Source: Gammaproteobacteria bacterium
GTDB lineage: Bacteria > Pseudomonadota > Gammaproteobacteria > GCA-001735895
DNA length: 8,928 nt
Assembly (NCBI GenBank): GCA_024763185.1
Contig: JANTFY010000084.1
Span: 1-8,928, forward strand
Reading direction: 5' to 3'
Below are positions 1-6,863 of this stretch, piece by piece (the first letter of the stretch is position 1; each line of letters begins with the position of its first letter). The notes below the pieces were generated by a model that saw only the letters and a list, made by a program, of their open reading frames with translations, searched no databases and was not told the DNA's origin. The translations under genes were made by a program, and so were the position numbers.

Positions 1-71
1 AGCATGTCCTTGTGTTCTGCTTTGATGCGCAGGTACTGTTGCATCATGGGGGTGTGTGAGGCTTTTGACAT
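1..71 (-). CDS. mutS: DNA mismatch repair protein MutS, N-terminal fragment (runs off the window)
   Basis: The reverse strand reads ATG at 71-69 and then 22 more codons giving MSKASHTPMMQQYLRIKAEH and then KDM, with no stop before the window edge. The stretch MMQQYLRIKAEH is the very conserved start of MutS, the ATPase that recognises mismatches and begins methyl-directed repair. Only the first residues of the mismatch-binding domain I are present, so no catalytic motif can be checked. The ribosome binding site is weak; upstream of the ATG the minus strand reads CTGTAAGCTCA. The gene diverges from pncC with 30 bp between the start codons. This divergent mutS/cinA-recA arrangement is common in gammaproteobacteria. 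Identification rests on 23 residues plus synteny, but the match is distinctive. Confidence 0.9.
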   Translation of the reverse strand, partial: MSKASHTPMMQQYLRIKAEHKDM

Positions 72-95
72 TGAGCTTACAGAGTTCTTTATAAT
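65..95 (+). promoter_or_regulatory. Sigma70 promoter of pncC, overlapping the mutS start codon
   Basis: A perfect -35 box TTGACA lies at 65-70 and a perfect -10 box TATAAT at 90-95, separated by 19 bp, longer than the optimal 17. The -35 box covers codons 1 and 2 of mutS on the other strand. The expected transcription start, about 7 bp after the -10 box, falls at about 102, which is the A of the pncC ATG. The -10 region read on the minus strand also resembles a -10 (TATAAA, CATTAT), so mutS may share this element. Confidence 0.6.
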
Positions 96-101
96 GGTTG
101 T

Positions 102-596
102 ATGAATGACGAGATCACAAAACTGACCCAAAAACTGGCTGCGCAATTATCACAGAATGATCTGAAGATTTGTACCGCTGAATCCTGTACCGGTGGATTG
201 ATCGCCAAAACCTTTACCGATCTGGCGGGTAGTTCGACCTGGTTCGATCGCGGCTTCGTCACGTACAGTAATCAGGCCAAGGTCGATATGCTGGGCGTGC
301 AGGTCCAGACCTTGCAGGCTTTTGGCGCTGTCAGCCAACAGGTGGTCGAAGAAATGGTGGCTGGCGCCATCACCCATAGTCAGGCTGATGTGGCTATTGC
401 CGTGACCGGTATCGCCGGCCCCGGCGGAGGCAGTGATGATAAACCGGTGGGTACGGTGTGGTTCGGATTTTATGCTGCCAATCAGCCGCTCAGTGAGAAA
501 AAAATTTTTGCAGGGGATCGGCTGCAGGTGCGCGAAAGCAGCTTGTTACATGCCATAAAACGAATCAATGAAATCATAGTAGCCGATAATACTTGA
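102..596 (+). CDS. pncC: Nicotinamide-nucleotide amidase (NMN deamidase), CinA C-terminal domain family
   Basis: The product has 164 aa, the usual length of stand-alone PncC; the long CinA form with an N-terminal MoCF domain is absent. It converts nicotinamide mononucleotide to nicotinic acid mononucleotide and ammonia in the cytosol, returning NMN released by NAD-dependent DNA ligase to NAD synthesis. Family motifs are present: TAESCTGG at residues 25-32, FVTYSNQAK at 52-60, AVTGIAGPGG at 100-109 and PVGTVWFG at 115-122. The ATG at 102 gives the normal family N-terminus. No Shine-Dalgarno sequence precedes it, and the predicted transcript starts at about the same base, so the mRNA may be leaderless. 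The gene sits 187 bp upstream of recA, a typical position; in many genomes the neighbour is called cinA or ygaD. No frameshift or missing motif is seen. Confidence 0.93.
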   Translation: MNDEITKLTQKLAAQLSQNDLKICTAESCTGGLIAKTFTDLAGSSTWFDRGFVTYSNQAKVDMLGVQVQTLQAFGAVSQQVVEEMVAGAITHSQADVAIAVTGIAGPGGGSDDKPVGTVWFGFYAANQPLSEKKIFAGDRLQVRESSLLHAIKRINEIIVADNT

Positions 597-607
597 AATA
601 ATTTTCA

Positions 608-638
608 GGTGGCTCACTCTATGAGCTACTCGATCTTT
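608..638 (+). terminator. Possible weak intrinsic terminator after pncC
   Basis: GCTCA (612-616) pairs with TGAGC (622-626) around a 5-nt loop. The stem extends outward to 608/630 with two G-U pairs, giving 9 bp. Only a short, interrupted T tract follows (TCTTT, 634-638), so termination would be inefficient. A perfect TATAAT at 638-643 overlaps the end of this element, but I find no convincing -35 box at the right distance, so it is not called as a promoter. Confidence 0.35.
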
Positions 639-725
639 ATAATTCTCTGCAGACTCAACAGACAGTTATGTGCAGCGTTAATAAAAAATTATCGACTTTG
701 CAAAAAGTTCTCTTTATGTTCTCGT

Positions 726-749
726 TGTCCTGTGTGATAATTCGGGACA
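726..749 (+). promoter_or_regulatory. recA extended -10 promoter with overlapping inverted repeat / degenerate LexA-like site
   Basis: An extended -10 element, TGT followed by GATAAT, lies at 733-741. It predicts a start near 748 and a leader of about 36 nt. The -35 region (TTTATG, 713-718) is poor, as extended -10 promoters allow. The -10 box sits in the centre of an inverted repeat: TGTCC at 726-730 and GGACA at 745-749, 14 bp apart. Overlapping it, 730-745 reads CTGT-N8-TCGG, which keeps one perfect half of the gammaproteobacterial LexA box (CTGT-N8-ACAG) and two of four bases in the other half. recA is normally SOS-controlled, so an operator here is expected, but which protein binds is not shown by the sequence. 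Confidence 0.5.
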
Positions 750-783
750 CTCAACATCAATCTTTCACCGATCAGGAGAAACA

Positions 784-1818
784 ATGGACGACAATAAAAA
801 GAAAGCACTGGCCGCCGCACTGGGCCAGATTGAAAAACAGTTTGGCAAGGGTTCCGTCATGCGCATGGGCGACGGTACCATTGACCGTAACATGGAATCT
901 ATTTCGACCGGTTCGCTGTCACTGGATATCGCGCTGGGCATCGGTGGCCTGCCCAAGGGTCGGGTGATTGAAATTTACGGGCCGGAATCTTCCGGTAAAA
1001 CCACCCTGGCACTGCAGGTCGTTGCCGAATGCCAGAAGGCCGGAGGCACGGCCGCCTTTGTCGATGCTGAGCATGCGCTGGATCCGGTTTACGCGGAAAA
1101 ACTCGGTGTTGACGTGGATGAACTGCTGGTGTCGCAACCGGATACCGGTGAGCAATCGCTTGAAATCACCGACATGCTGGTGCGTTCTGCCGCGGTAGAT
1201 GTCATCGTGGTGGACTCGGTTGCAGCGCTGACGCCTAAGGCAGAGATCGAGGGTGACATGGGTGATTCGCACGTGGGCCTGCAGGCGCGCCTGATGTCTC
1301 AGGCCTTGCGTAAACTGACCGGCAGTATCAAGCGTTCCAATTCAATGGTGATTTTCATCAACCAGATCCGTATGAAAATCGGTGTCATGTTCGGCAACCC
1401 GGAAACCACAACCGGCGGTAACGCGCTCAAATTCTATTCCTCGGTAAGGCTCGACATTCGCCGTATCGGCGCCATCAAACGTGGCGATGAAGTGATTGGC
1501 AATGAAACCCGCGTCAAGGTGGTTAAAAACAAGGTGGCGCCACCCTTCAAGCAATGTGAATTCGAAATCCTGTACGGAGAGGGCTCGTCCCTGGAAGGTG
1601 AGTTGATTGATCTTGGGGTCAAACAGGGCATCGTCGACAAGGCCGGTGCCTGGTACAGCTACAATGATGAACGCATTGGCCAGGGCAAGGATAATGTACG
1701 CAAGTTTTTGAAGGAACATGCGGACATGGCCGCGGATATTGAAAAGCGCCTGCGCGATGAATTGCTGCCGAAAACAGAAACAAAGGCCGAACCTGAAGAA
1801 GAACTGGTTGAAGCCTGA
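784..1818 (+). CDS. recA: Recombinase RecA
   Basis: The product has 344 aa, a normal length for RecA. This cytosolic ATPase forms filaments on single-stranded DNA, drives homologous strand exchange and, as a co-protease, triggers LexA self-cleavage in the SOS response. Walker A GPESSGKT is at residues 66-73 and the catalytic glutamate is E96 in VDAEHALDP, both numbered as in E. coli. A Walker B strand [10 protein letters not shown] follows, then the L1 and L2 DNA-binding loops; L2 includes [22 protein letters not shown]. The C-terminal tail is acidic (EPEEELVEA), the usual autoinhibitory feature. A clear AGGAGA ribosome site at 774-779 fixes the ATG at 784. recX begins 9 bp after the stop. 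No intein or insertion is present. Confidence 0.99.
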   Translation: MDDNKKKALAAALGQIEKQFGKGSVMRMGDGTIDRNMESISTGSLSLDIALGIGGLPKGRVIEIYGPESSGKTTLALQVVAECQKAGGTAAFVDAEHALDPVYAEKLGVDVDELLVSQPDTGEQSLEITDMLVRSAAVDVIVVDSVAALTPKAEIEGDMGDSHVGLQARLMSQALRKLTGSIKRSNSMVIFINQIRMKIGVMFGNPETTTGGNALKFYSSVRLDIRRIGAIKRGDEVIGNETRVKVVKNKVAPPFKQCEFEILYGEGSSLEGELIDLGVKQGIVDKAGAWYSYNDERIGQGKDNVRKFLKEHADMAADIEKRLRDELLPKTETKAEPEEELVEA

Positions 1819-1827
1819 TAACGATTG

Positions 1828-2274
1828 ATGAACCCCCAACGCAGTGCTCGCAATACGGCGATGGATCTGCTCTCTCGCCGCGAGCACAGCCGCAAACAAT
1901 TATTCGACAAGCTCAAACAACGCCAGTTTGAGGATGAGGAAATCAGCGCCGTCCTGGCGCAACTGGAGTCGGAGAACCTGCTCAATGATGCGCGTTTTAC
2001 CGAATGTTACCTGAATCAGCGCATGCAAAAAGGTTTTGGTCCGTTGCGTATTCGCCACGAGCTGGCTGAGAAAGGTATTCGCACCGAGCTGATCGAACTG
2101 CACATGGAGATTAACGCAGAGAACTGGTTCGACTTGATGCAATCCCAGCGCGAAAAGAAATTTGGCACCGAAATCCCCAGTGATTACCGGGAAAAGATGA
2201 AACAGGCGCGTTTTTTACAAAATAGGGGTTTTTCTCCCGAAGCAGTCATGCGATTATTCCGCCGTTACGAATAA
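1828..2274 (+). CDS. recX: Regulatory protein RecX
   Basis: The product has 148 aa from the ATG at 1828. RecX binds RecA filaments, caps or destabilises them and inhibits recombinase and co-protease activity. The sequence shows the family's repeated three-helix units: an N-terminal unit with [19 protein letters not shown], a middle unit with [33 protein letters not shown] (the most conserved part of RecX), and a C-terminal unit ending [20 protein letters not shown]. It is somewhat shorter than the 166-aa E. coli protein but covers the same units. A TTG codon directly before the ATG could also start translation, but it lacks support. No clear Shine-Dalgarno sequence is seen. Only 9 bp separate it from recA, so expression probably depends on readthrough from recA and perhaps translational coupling, which keeps RecX low. 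Confidence 0.93.
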   Translation: MNPQRSARNTAMDLLSRREHSRKQLFDKLKQRQFEDEEISAVLAQLESENLLNDARFTECYLNQRMQKGFGPLRIRHELAEKGIRTELIELHMEINAENWFDLMQSQREKKFGTEIPSDYREKMKQARFLQNRGFSPEAVMRLFRRYE

Positions 2275-2296
2275 TCACCCGAAAGCAGAAGTAATA

Positions 2297-4903
2297 ATGA
2301 CGACCAGCGCTGAACTCCGAGAGTTATTCCTCAATTATTTTAAGCAAAAAGGCCATGAAATTGTGCCTTCCAGTCCGCTGGTGCCAGCTAATGACCCAAC
2401 CCTGCTGTTCACTAACGCCGGCATGGTTCAGTTTAAGGATGTTTTCCTGGGCAATGAAAAGCGCAGCTATCAGCGCGCAACCTCATCCCAGCGCTGCGTG
2501 CGTGCAGGTGGCAAACACAACGACCTGGAAAACGTGGGTTACACCGCGCGCCACCATACCTTTTTTGAGATGCTGGGAAATTTCAGTTTTGGTGATTATT
2601 TCAAACGGGAAGCCATTCAATATGCCTGGGAGTTCCTGACCGAGGTGGTGGGTCTGCCGGCGGAAAAACTGTGGGTCACGGTTTACGAAGAGGACGATGA
2701 AGCCGCGGATATCTGGCTCAAGGAAATGAAAATCGATCCACAGCGTTTTGGTCGTATCGGCGCCAAGGATAACTTCTGGTCAATGGGTGACACCGGCCCC
2801 TGCGGCCCCTGTAGTGAAATATTTTATGATCACGGCGAAAATATCTGGGGAGGACCGCCGGGTTCGCCGGAAGAGGATGGTGATCGTTATATCGAGATCT
2901 GGAACCTGGTATTCATGCAATATGACCGAGATGCGTCCGGCACGTTGACCCCCCTGCCCAAACCCTCGGTGGATACCGGTATGGGGCTGGAACGCCTGGC
3001 CGCCATCCTGCAGAATGTGCACAGCAATTATGAGATTGACCTGTTCCAGACCCTGATCAAGGCCACGGCAGGGCTGACTGCCGTCAGCGATCTGCAAAAT
3101 AAGTCCCTGCGCGTGATAGCCGATCATATCCGCTCCTGCGCCTTTATGATTGTGGATGGCGTTTTACCTTCGAATGAGGGGCGCGGTTATGTATTGCGAC
3201 GCATCATCCGACGCGCTTCGCGCCACGGCCACCAGCTTGGATGTAACGAACCGTTTTTCTACAAACTGGTTGAAACACTGGTTGAGGTCATGGGACAGGC
3301 CTACCCGGAGCTGGTCAAGGCGCAGGACCATGTGGCCAGAGTTTTACTCCAGGAAGAGCAGCGCTTTGCTGAAACGCTTGAGCATGGCATGAAAATATTG
3401 CACGAAGCCATCGACAACATGCAGGGCAGGGTCATCGATGGCGAAACGGTTTTTAAGCTGTATGACACCTATGGTTTCCCGGCTGATTTGACCGCAGATT
3501 TTGCACGCGAGCACGAACTGGAAATAGATCAGGAAGGTTTTGACAGGGCGATGGACGCGCAGAAAACCCGCGCGCGAGCTCACAGCCAGTTTGCGGCAGA
3601 CAGTAATCTGCAACACCTGGAACATCTAGCAGCCACGGAATTTAATGGCTATGACACCCTTGCCAGCGATACCCAGGTGGTTCGCCTGCTAAAAGCGGAC
3701 AGCGAGGTGGATATGATCGAAGCCGGTGATGAAGCCATCATCGTGTTGAATCACACCCCGTTTTACGGTGAATCCGGTGGACAAGTCGGCGACAGCGGAG
3801 AGCTGGTAGCCGGTGACAACCGCTTTTTGGTCACAGACACACAAAAGCAGGACGGGGTATTTCTGCATATCGGCAAAATGGAATCCGGTAGCCTTAAAAC
3901 CGGTGACTCCATCTATGCGCATGTTAACGAGCAGCGACGTCAGGCCATAAAACTCAACCATTCAGCGACACACTTGATGCACGAGGCACTGCGCGTGGTG
4001 CTGGGCGATCATGTGCAGCAGAAAGGATCGCTGGTGGATGATGAAAAGCTGCGTTTTGATTTCTCCCATTTCCAGCCGCTCAGCGATGTTGAAATTCGAC
4101 AGATTGAAAGCCTGGTTAATGACGAAATCCGCATGAACCTGGCGACCAAAGCGGAAGTCATGTCGATTGAAGAGGCCAAGGAAACCGGCGCCATGATGCT
4201 GTTTGGCGAAAAATATGGCGACGAGGTCCGTGTTTTAAGTATTGGCTCGGATTCGGTAGAACTTTGCGGGGGTACGCACGTGGACAGGGCGGGCGACATT
4301 GGCCTGTTCAAGATCGTGCTGGAGACGGGTGTGGCAGCCGGGGTGCGGCGCATCGAGGCGGTGACCGGTGAGGCCGCGTTGGAAAGATTCTACCAGGACG
4401 AGGAGCAACTTGATCAGCTGGCCAAGGTTATTAAATCCAGCCGTGAGGATGTGGTACACAAAGTCGAGCAGTTGCAGCAATCCCAGCGCCAGTTGGAAAA
4501 AGAACTGGAACAGTTGAAATCCAAATTGGCTGCACAGGCCGGTGGAGATCTGGCTGCCAACGCGGTGGATATTCAGGGTATCAAGGTATTGGCGGCCAAA
4601 CTGGATGGGGCCGATGTCAAAACCCTGCGTGATACGGTCGACCAGCTGAAAAACAAGTTGGGACAGGCCGCTATTGTGCTGGCCAGTACCCAGGGTGATA
4701 AGATTTCCATTATTGCCGGGGTCACCAAGCAGGAAAGCAAACAGATTCGAGCCGGTGACCTGGTCAATGCGGTTGCCCAGCAATGTGGTGGTAAGGGGGG
4801 CGGGCGCCCGGATATGGCACAGGCCGGTGGAAATCAGCCCGAAAATCTGCCCGCAGCGCTGGATTCCGTACCTCGATGGGTGGAAAGTCAAATAACCGGT
4901 TGA
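2297..4903 (+). CDS. alaS: Alanyl-tRNA synthetase
   Basis: The product has 868 aa, close to the 876 aa of E. coli AlaRS. It charges tRNA-Ala with alanine in the cytosol and hydrolyses mischarged Ser- or Gly-tRNA-Ala. Domains in order: class II catalytic core from residue 1 to about 240, with motif 2 residues R69 and K73 in [10 protein letters not shown]; tRNA-recognition helical region; editing domain with the zinc-type motif H555-x3-H559 (HSATHLMH) and C657-x3-H661 (CGGTH); a charged coiled-coil near residues 700-750; and the C-Ala domain, ending with the glycine-rich [13 protein letters not shown] motif. All catalytic and editing residues I can locate are present. The ATG at 2297 gives the standard N-terminus; the ribosome site is weak (CAGAAG). 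It starts 22 bp after recX with no visible promoter or terminator between, so co-transcription with recA-recX is likely. Confidence 0.98.
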   Translation: MTTSAELRELFLNYFKQKGHEIVPSSPLVPANDPTLLFTNAGMVQFKDVFLGNEKRSYQRATSSQRCVRAGGKHNDLENVGYTARHHTFFEMLGNFSFGDYFKREAIQYAWEFLTEVVGLPAEKLWVTVYEEDDEAADIWLKEMKIDPQRFGRIGAKDNFWSMGDTGPCGPCSEIFYDHGENIWGGPPGSPEEDGDRYIEIWNLVFMQYDRDASGTLTPLPKPSVDTGMGLERLAAILQNVHSNYEIDLFQTLIKATAGLTAVSDLQNKSLRVIADHIRSCAFMIVDGVLPSNEGRGYVLRRIIRRASRHGHQLGCNEPFFYKLVETLVEVMGQAYPELVKAQDHVARVLLQEEQRFAETLEHGMKILHEAIDNMQGRVIDGETVFKLYDTYGFPADLTADFAREHELEIDQEGFDRAMDAQKTRARAHSQFAADSNLQHLEHLAATEFNGYDTLASDTQVVRLLKADSEVDMIEAGDEAIIVLNHTPFYGESGGQVGDSGELVAGDNRFLVTDTQKQDGVFLHIGKMESGSLKTGDSIYAHVNEQRRQAIKLNHSATHLMHEALRVVLGDHVQQKGSLVDDEKLRFDFSHFQPLSDVEIRQIESLVNDEIRMNLATKAEVMSIEEAKETGAMMLFGEKYGDEVRVLSIGSDSVELCGGTHVDRAGDIGLFKIVLETGVAAGVRRIEAVTGEAALERFYQDEEQLDQLAKVIKSSREDVVHKVEQLQQSQRQLEKELEQLKSKLAAQAGGDLAANAVDIQGIKVLAAKLDGADVKTLRDTVDQLKNKLGQAAIVLASTQGDKISIIAGVTKQESKQIRAGDLVNAVAQQCGGKGGGRPDMAQAGGNQPENLPAALDSVPRWVESQITG

Positions 4904-4921
4904 TATCGCCGTCATCAGATA

Positions 4922-4957
4922 GTGACTTAAGCGCTGTCTATCCCTATAATCGCGCGT
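4922..4957 (+). promoter_or_regulatory. Sigma70 promoter of lysC with GC-rich discriminator
   Basis: The -35 box is GTGACT (4922-4927) and the -10 box is a perfect TATAAT (4945-4950), exactly 17 bp apart. The bases just after the -10 are CGCGCG, a GC-rich discriminator of the kind that makes promoters sensitive to ppGpp/DksA; that effect is inferred. The predicted start near 4957 gives a leader of about 32 nt before the lysC ATG. No terminator or attenuator is visible in the alaS-lysC gap. Confidence 0.65.
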
Positions 4958-4988
4958 CTTTTAAAAATACTCTCTTCATTCAACAGTG

Positions 4989-6224
4989 ATGGCGTTACTA
5001 GTCCAAAAATACGGTGGCACTTCGGTCGGTTCTATCGAACGAATCGAAGCCGTGGCCGATAAGGTCATCAGCTACAAACAGCAGGGGCACGATATGGTTA
5101 TCGTGGTTTCGGCGATGAGCGGGGAAACCAATCGATTAACGACCCTGGCCCATGAAATCGACCCGTCCGTGCGTGGACGTGAACTGGATGTACTGTTGAC
5201 TACCGGGGAGCAAGTCACTATCGCACTGCTCAGCATGGCACTGCAGAAACGCGGTTACGCGGCAAAATCCTACACCGGTGGACAGGTCAAGATCCTGACG
5301 GATAATGCGCACAACAAAGCCCGTATCGTGTCGATCGATGCCATGAATATCGACCGTGACCTGAAGCAGGGCAAGATTATTGTCGTTGCCGGGTTTCAGG
5401 GTGTAGACGAAAATGGCAACATCACTACCCTGGGGCGGGGCGGATCGGATACCACCGGCGTTGCCCTGGCCGCTGCCCTGAATGCGGATGAATGCCAGAT
5501 ATTCACCGATGTGGACGGCGTTTACACCACGGATCCCCGCGTGGTGGCAGAAGCCCGAAAGCTGGACCGGATTACCTTTGAGGAAATGCTGGAAATGGCC
5601 AGCCTGGGCTCCAAAGTGCTGCAGATCCGCGCTGTTGAATTTGCTGGCAAATACGACGTACCCCTGCGTGTTTTGTCTTCTTTTGAAGAAGGCGAGGGCA
5701 CTCTAATCACATCAGACATAAACGAGGACGATACTGTGGAACAGGCAGTGATCTCAGGCATTGCATTTAATCGCGATGAAGCGCAACTCACCATCAACGG
5801 TGTTCCGGATACGCCCGGAGTGGCATACCAGATACTGGGGCCCGTTTCTGATGCCAATATCGAAGTGGACATGATCTTGCAGAACGTGGGCGCAGATGGC
5901 ACCACCGACTTTACCTTTACGGTTAACCGTAATGACTATGATACGGCACTGGAAATCGTGCAAAAAAAGGCCAGCAGCCTGGGCGCGCGCGAAGCTTCCG
6001 GTAATAACAAGATCGTGAAATTATCGATCGTGGGCGTGGGTATGCGTTCGCATGCGGGGATTGCCAGTAAGATGTTCGAGATTCTCTCCAAAGAAGGCAT
6101 CAATATTTTGATGATCTCCACCTCTGAAATCAAAATATCGGTGGTTGTTGAAGAAAAATACCTGGAGCTGGGCGTCAGGGCCCTGCATGATGGGTTTGAT
6201 CTGGCGGAAGATGATTCGGAATAA
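4989..6224 (+). CDS. lysC: Aspartate kinase (monofunctional, lysine-pathway type)
   Basis: The product has 411 aa from the ATG at 4989; a GTG directly before it is an alternative but would give an unusual N-terminus. The enzyme phosphorylates aspartate to aspartyl-4-phosphate, the first step toward lysine, threonine, methionine and diaminopimelate. The amino-acid kinase domain has KYGGTSVG at residues 7-14, the GRGGSDTTG nucleotide-site motif near 148-156 and FTDVDGVYTTDPR at 172-184. Two C-terminal ACT domains follow, the second including STSEIKISVVV, which in the family bind the feedback inhibitors lysine and/or threonine. No homoserine dehydrogenase is fused. The main start has no Shine-Dalgarno sequence, whereas a GTG at residue 250 has a good one (listed separately). 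The neighbours alaS and csrA match the usual gammaproteobacterial order. Confidence 0.97.
   Translation: MALLVQKYGGTSVGSIERIEAVADKVISYKQQGHDMVIVVSAMSGETNRLTTLAHEIDPSVRGRELDVLLTTGEQVTIALLSMALQKRGYAAKSYTGGQVKILTDNAHNKARIVSIDAMNIDRDLKQGKIIVVAGFQGVDENGNITTLGRGGSDTTGVALAAALNADECQIFTDVDGVYTTDPRVVAEARKLDRITFEEMLEMASLGSKVLQIRAVEFAGKYDVPLRVLSSFEEGEGTLITSDINEDDTVEQAVISGIAFNRDEAQLTINGVPDTPGVAYQILGPVSDANIEVDMILQNVGADGTTDFTFTVNRNDYDTALEIVQKKASSLGAREASGNNKIVKLSIVGVGMRSHAGIASKMFEILSKEGINILMISTSEIKISVVVEEKYLELGVRALHDGFDLAEDDSE
5724..6224 (+). promoter_or_regulatory. Candidate internal translation start for an aspartokinase beta (ACT-only) subunit
   Basis: Inside lysC, GAGGA at 5724-5728 lies 7 nt before an in-frame GTG at 5736-5738, codon 250. 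Translation from there would give a 162-residue protein made only of the two ACT domains. In Corynebacterium glutamicum and Bacillus subtilis LysC, such in-frame starts at nearly the same residue make the beta subunit of an alpha2-beta2 enzyme. The contrast with the main start, which lacks a ribosome site, favours real use, but a GTG start and chance purine runs leave doubt. Confidence 0.4.
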
Positions 6225-6251
6225 TTTCAGCCTCAATATATTCTACTATGG

Positions 6252-6273
6252 GTAAAAGTTTTAAACCTTTTAC
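6252..6273 (+). other. A/T-rich hairpin after lysC
   Basis: GTAAAAG (6252-6258) pairs with CTTTTAC (6267-6273) around an 8-nt loop, 27 bp after the lysC stop. No T tract follows, so it is not a standard intrinsic terminator. It could stabilise the lysC 3' end or attenuate weakly. A second short stem follows at 6281-6299 (GGCTCT/AGAGTC with one G-U pair). No clear promoter for csrA is seen; TAAAAT at 6303-6308 is a possible -10 box without a good -35. Confidence 0.3.
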
Positions 6274-6312
6274 ACAGGCTGGCTCTAATACTCAGAGTCG
6301 GGTAAAATTGAA

Positions 6313-6391
6313 TTATTAGACATGGGACATGCCTAATAGGAAAAGACAGGCAGTAGTGTGAAGCCTGCTTTAATGATTGACTTAATTGGAG
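6313..6391 (+). promoter_or_regulatory. csrA leader with GGA-loop hairpin, probable CsrA autoregulatory sites
   Basis: A strong hairpin spans 6313-6339. CATG (6321-6324) pairs with CATG (6328-6331) around a GGA triloop (6325-6327). After one A-C mismatch the stem continues through TTAG/CTAA and two to three more pairs, about 11 bp in all. A second stem is CAGGC (6347-6351) with GCCTG (6363-6367). Further GGA motifs are at 6339-6341 and at 6388-6390, the latter within the csrA ribosome site TTGGAG. CsrA binds GGA in hairpin loops and in Shine-Dalgarno sequences and represses its own translation in E. coli. Autoregulation here is inferred from this pattern. Confidence 0.5.
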
Positions 6392-6398
6392 AAGTATT

Positions 6399-6593
6399 AT
6401 GCTCATATTAACTAGAAGAGTAGGAGAAACCCTGATGATCGGTGATGATGTGACTGTTACCGTGTTGGGTGTAAAAGGTAATCAGGTTCGAATTGGAGTG
6501 AATGCGCCGCGAGAAGTCGCAGTCCATCGCGAAGAAATTTACGAACGGATCAAAGCTGAACAAAATCAGGAAAATATTGGCAACAGTTACTAG
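6399..6593 (+). CDS. csrA: Carbon storage regulator CsrA (RsmA)
   Basis: The product has 64 aa, against 61 in E. coli CsrA. It is a small homodimeric RNA-binding protein that recognises GGA motifs in mRNA leaders and controls translation and stability of transcripts for carbon storage, motility and biofilm formation. The whole sequence fits the family: [18 protein letters not shown] at the N-terminus, VRIGVNAP in the middle strands and [13 protein letters not shown] in the last strand and helix. The residues known to be essential for RNA contact, L4, R6 and R44, are all present. The ribosome site GGAG (6388-6391) is 7 nt before the ATG and itself contains GGA. It lies between lysC and tRNA-Ser, its standard location in gammaproteobacteria. 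Confidence 0.98.
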   Translation: MLILTRRVGETLMIGDDVTVTVLGVKGNQVRIGVNAPREVAVHREEIYERIKAEQNQENIGNSY

Positions 6594-6742
6594 GGAGCCT
6601 TAGAAACACGGAGATATGCCGAATAGCTTACTGAGTTGTCAAATTTCTTGGATAAGCGATAAGGGAGCTTACCGAAGTTAGTGCAGTTTAATGCGCCGCC
6701 TCTAAGTAAATCCTCAATGTAAACATAATCCGTCAACAAATT
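6594..6742 (+). other. csrA 3' region and tRNA-Ser upstream region
   Basis: This 149-bp stretch has no gene. No intrinsic terminator is visible after csrA, so csrA and the tRNA may share a transcript. GGA occurs four times in 73 nt (6594-6596, 6610-6612, 6650-6652, 6664-6666); the third sits in the loop of a small CTT/AAG stem (6647-6656). A possible -10 box CATAAT is at 6724-6729, but the -35 position (6701-6706, TCTAAG) is poor, so an independent tRNA promoter is uncertain. Confidence 0.4.
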
Positions 6743-6832
6743 GGAGAAATGGCCGAGTGGCTGAAGGCGCGCCCCTGCTAAGGGCGTATACGTTAACGCG
6801 TATCGAGGGTTCGAATCCCTCTTTCTCCGCCA
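6743..6832 (+). tRNA. serV: tRNA-Ser (anticodon GCU)
   Basis: This is a 90-nt class II tRNA. The acceptor stem GGAGAAA (6743-6749) pairs with TTTCTCC (6822-6828), followed by discriminator G and an encoded CCA (6830-6832). The anticodon stem CGCCC/GGGCG (6770-6774, 6782-6786) encloses the loop CTGCTAA with anticodon GCT at 6777-6779, which reads AGC and AGU serine codons. The long variable arm (TATACGTTAACGCGTAT) and the GGTTCGAATCC T arm are both clear. The discriminator G and long variable arm are serine identity elements. The symbol follows the E. coli gene found after csrA; no tRNA-Arg cluster follows here. Confidence 0.97.
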
Positions 6833-6838
6833 TCATTC

Positions 6839-6863
6839 AAACCGCCTTCATGGCGGTTTTTTT
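6839..6863 (+). terminator. Intrinsic terminator after tRNA-Ser
   Basis: AAACCGCC (6839-6846) pairs perfectly with GGCGGTTT (6852-6859) around the loop TTCAT, and the run of seven T residues (6857-6863) follows directly. It lies 7 nt after the tRNA CCA end and should stop the csrA/tRNA transcript. Confidence 0.93.

Noticed and set aside
647..661. CTG-N9-CAG in the pncC-recA gap as a LexA box
   Set aside because: The spacing is one base too short for the CTGT-N8-ACAG box (CTG-N10-CAG), and it is far from the likely recA promoter.
1825..1827. TTG as the recX start codon
   Set aside because: The ATG directly after it is a better start, gives the normal family N-terminus, and no ribosome site favours the TTG.
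1342..1899. 185-codon minus-strand open frame opposite recA and the start of recX
   Set aside because: It is a shadow of recA in an opposite frame; recA is unambiguous and the reverse product resembles no family.
4235..4915. 226-codon minus-strand open frame opposite the end of alaS
   Set aside because: It mirrors the conserved alaS editing and C-Ala coding region, and no ribosome site or known domain supports it.
4986..4988. GTG as the lysC start codon
   Set aside because: It adds one residue before the typical MALxVQKYGGTSVG start; the ATG at 4989 is preferred.
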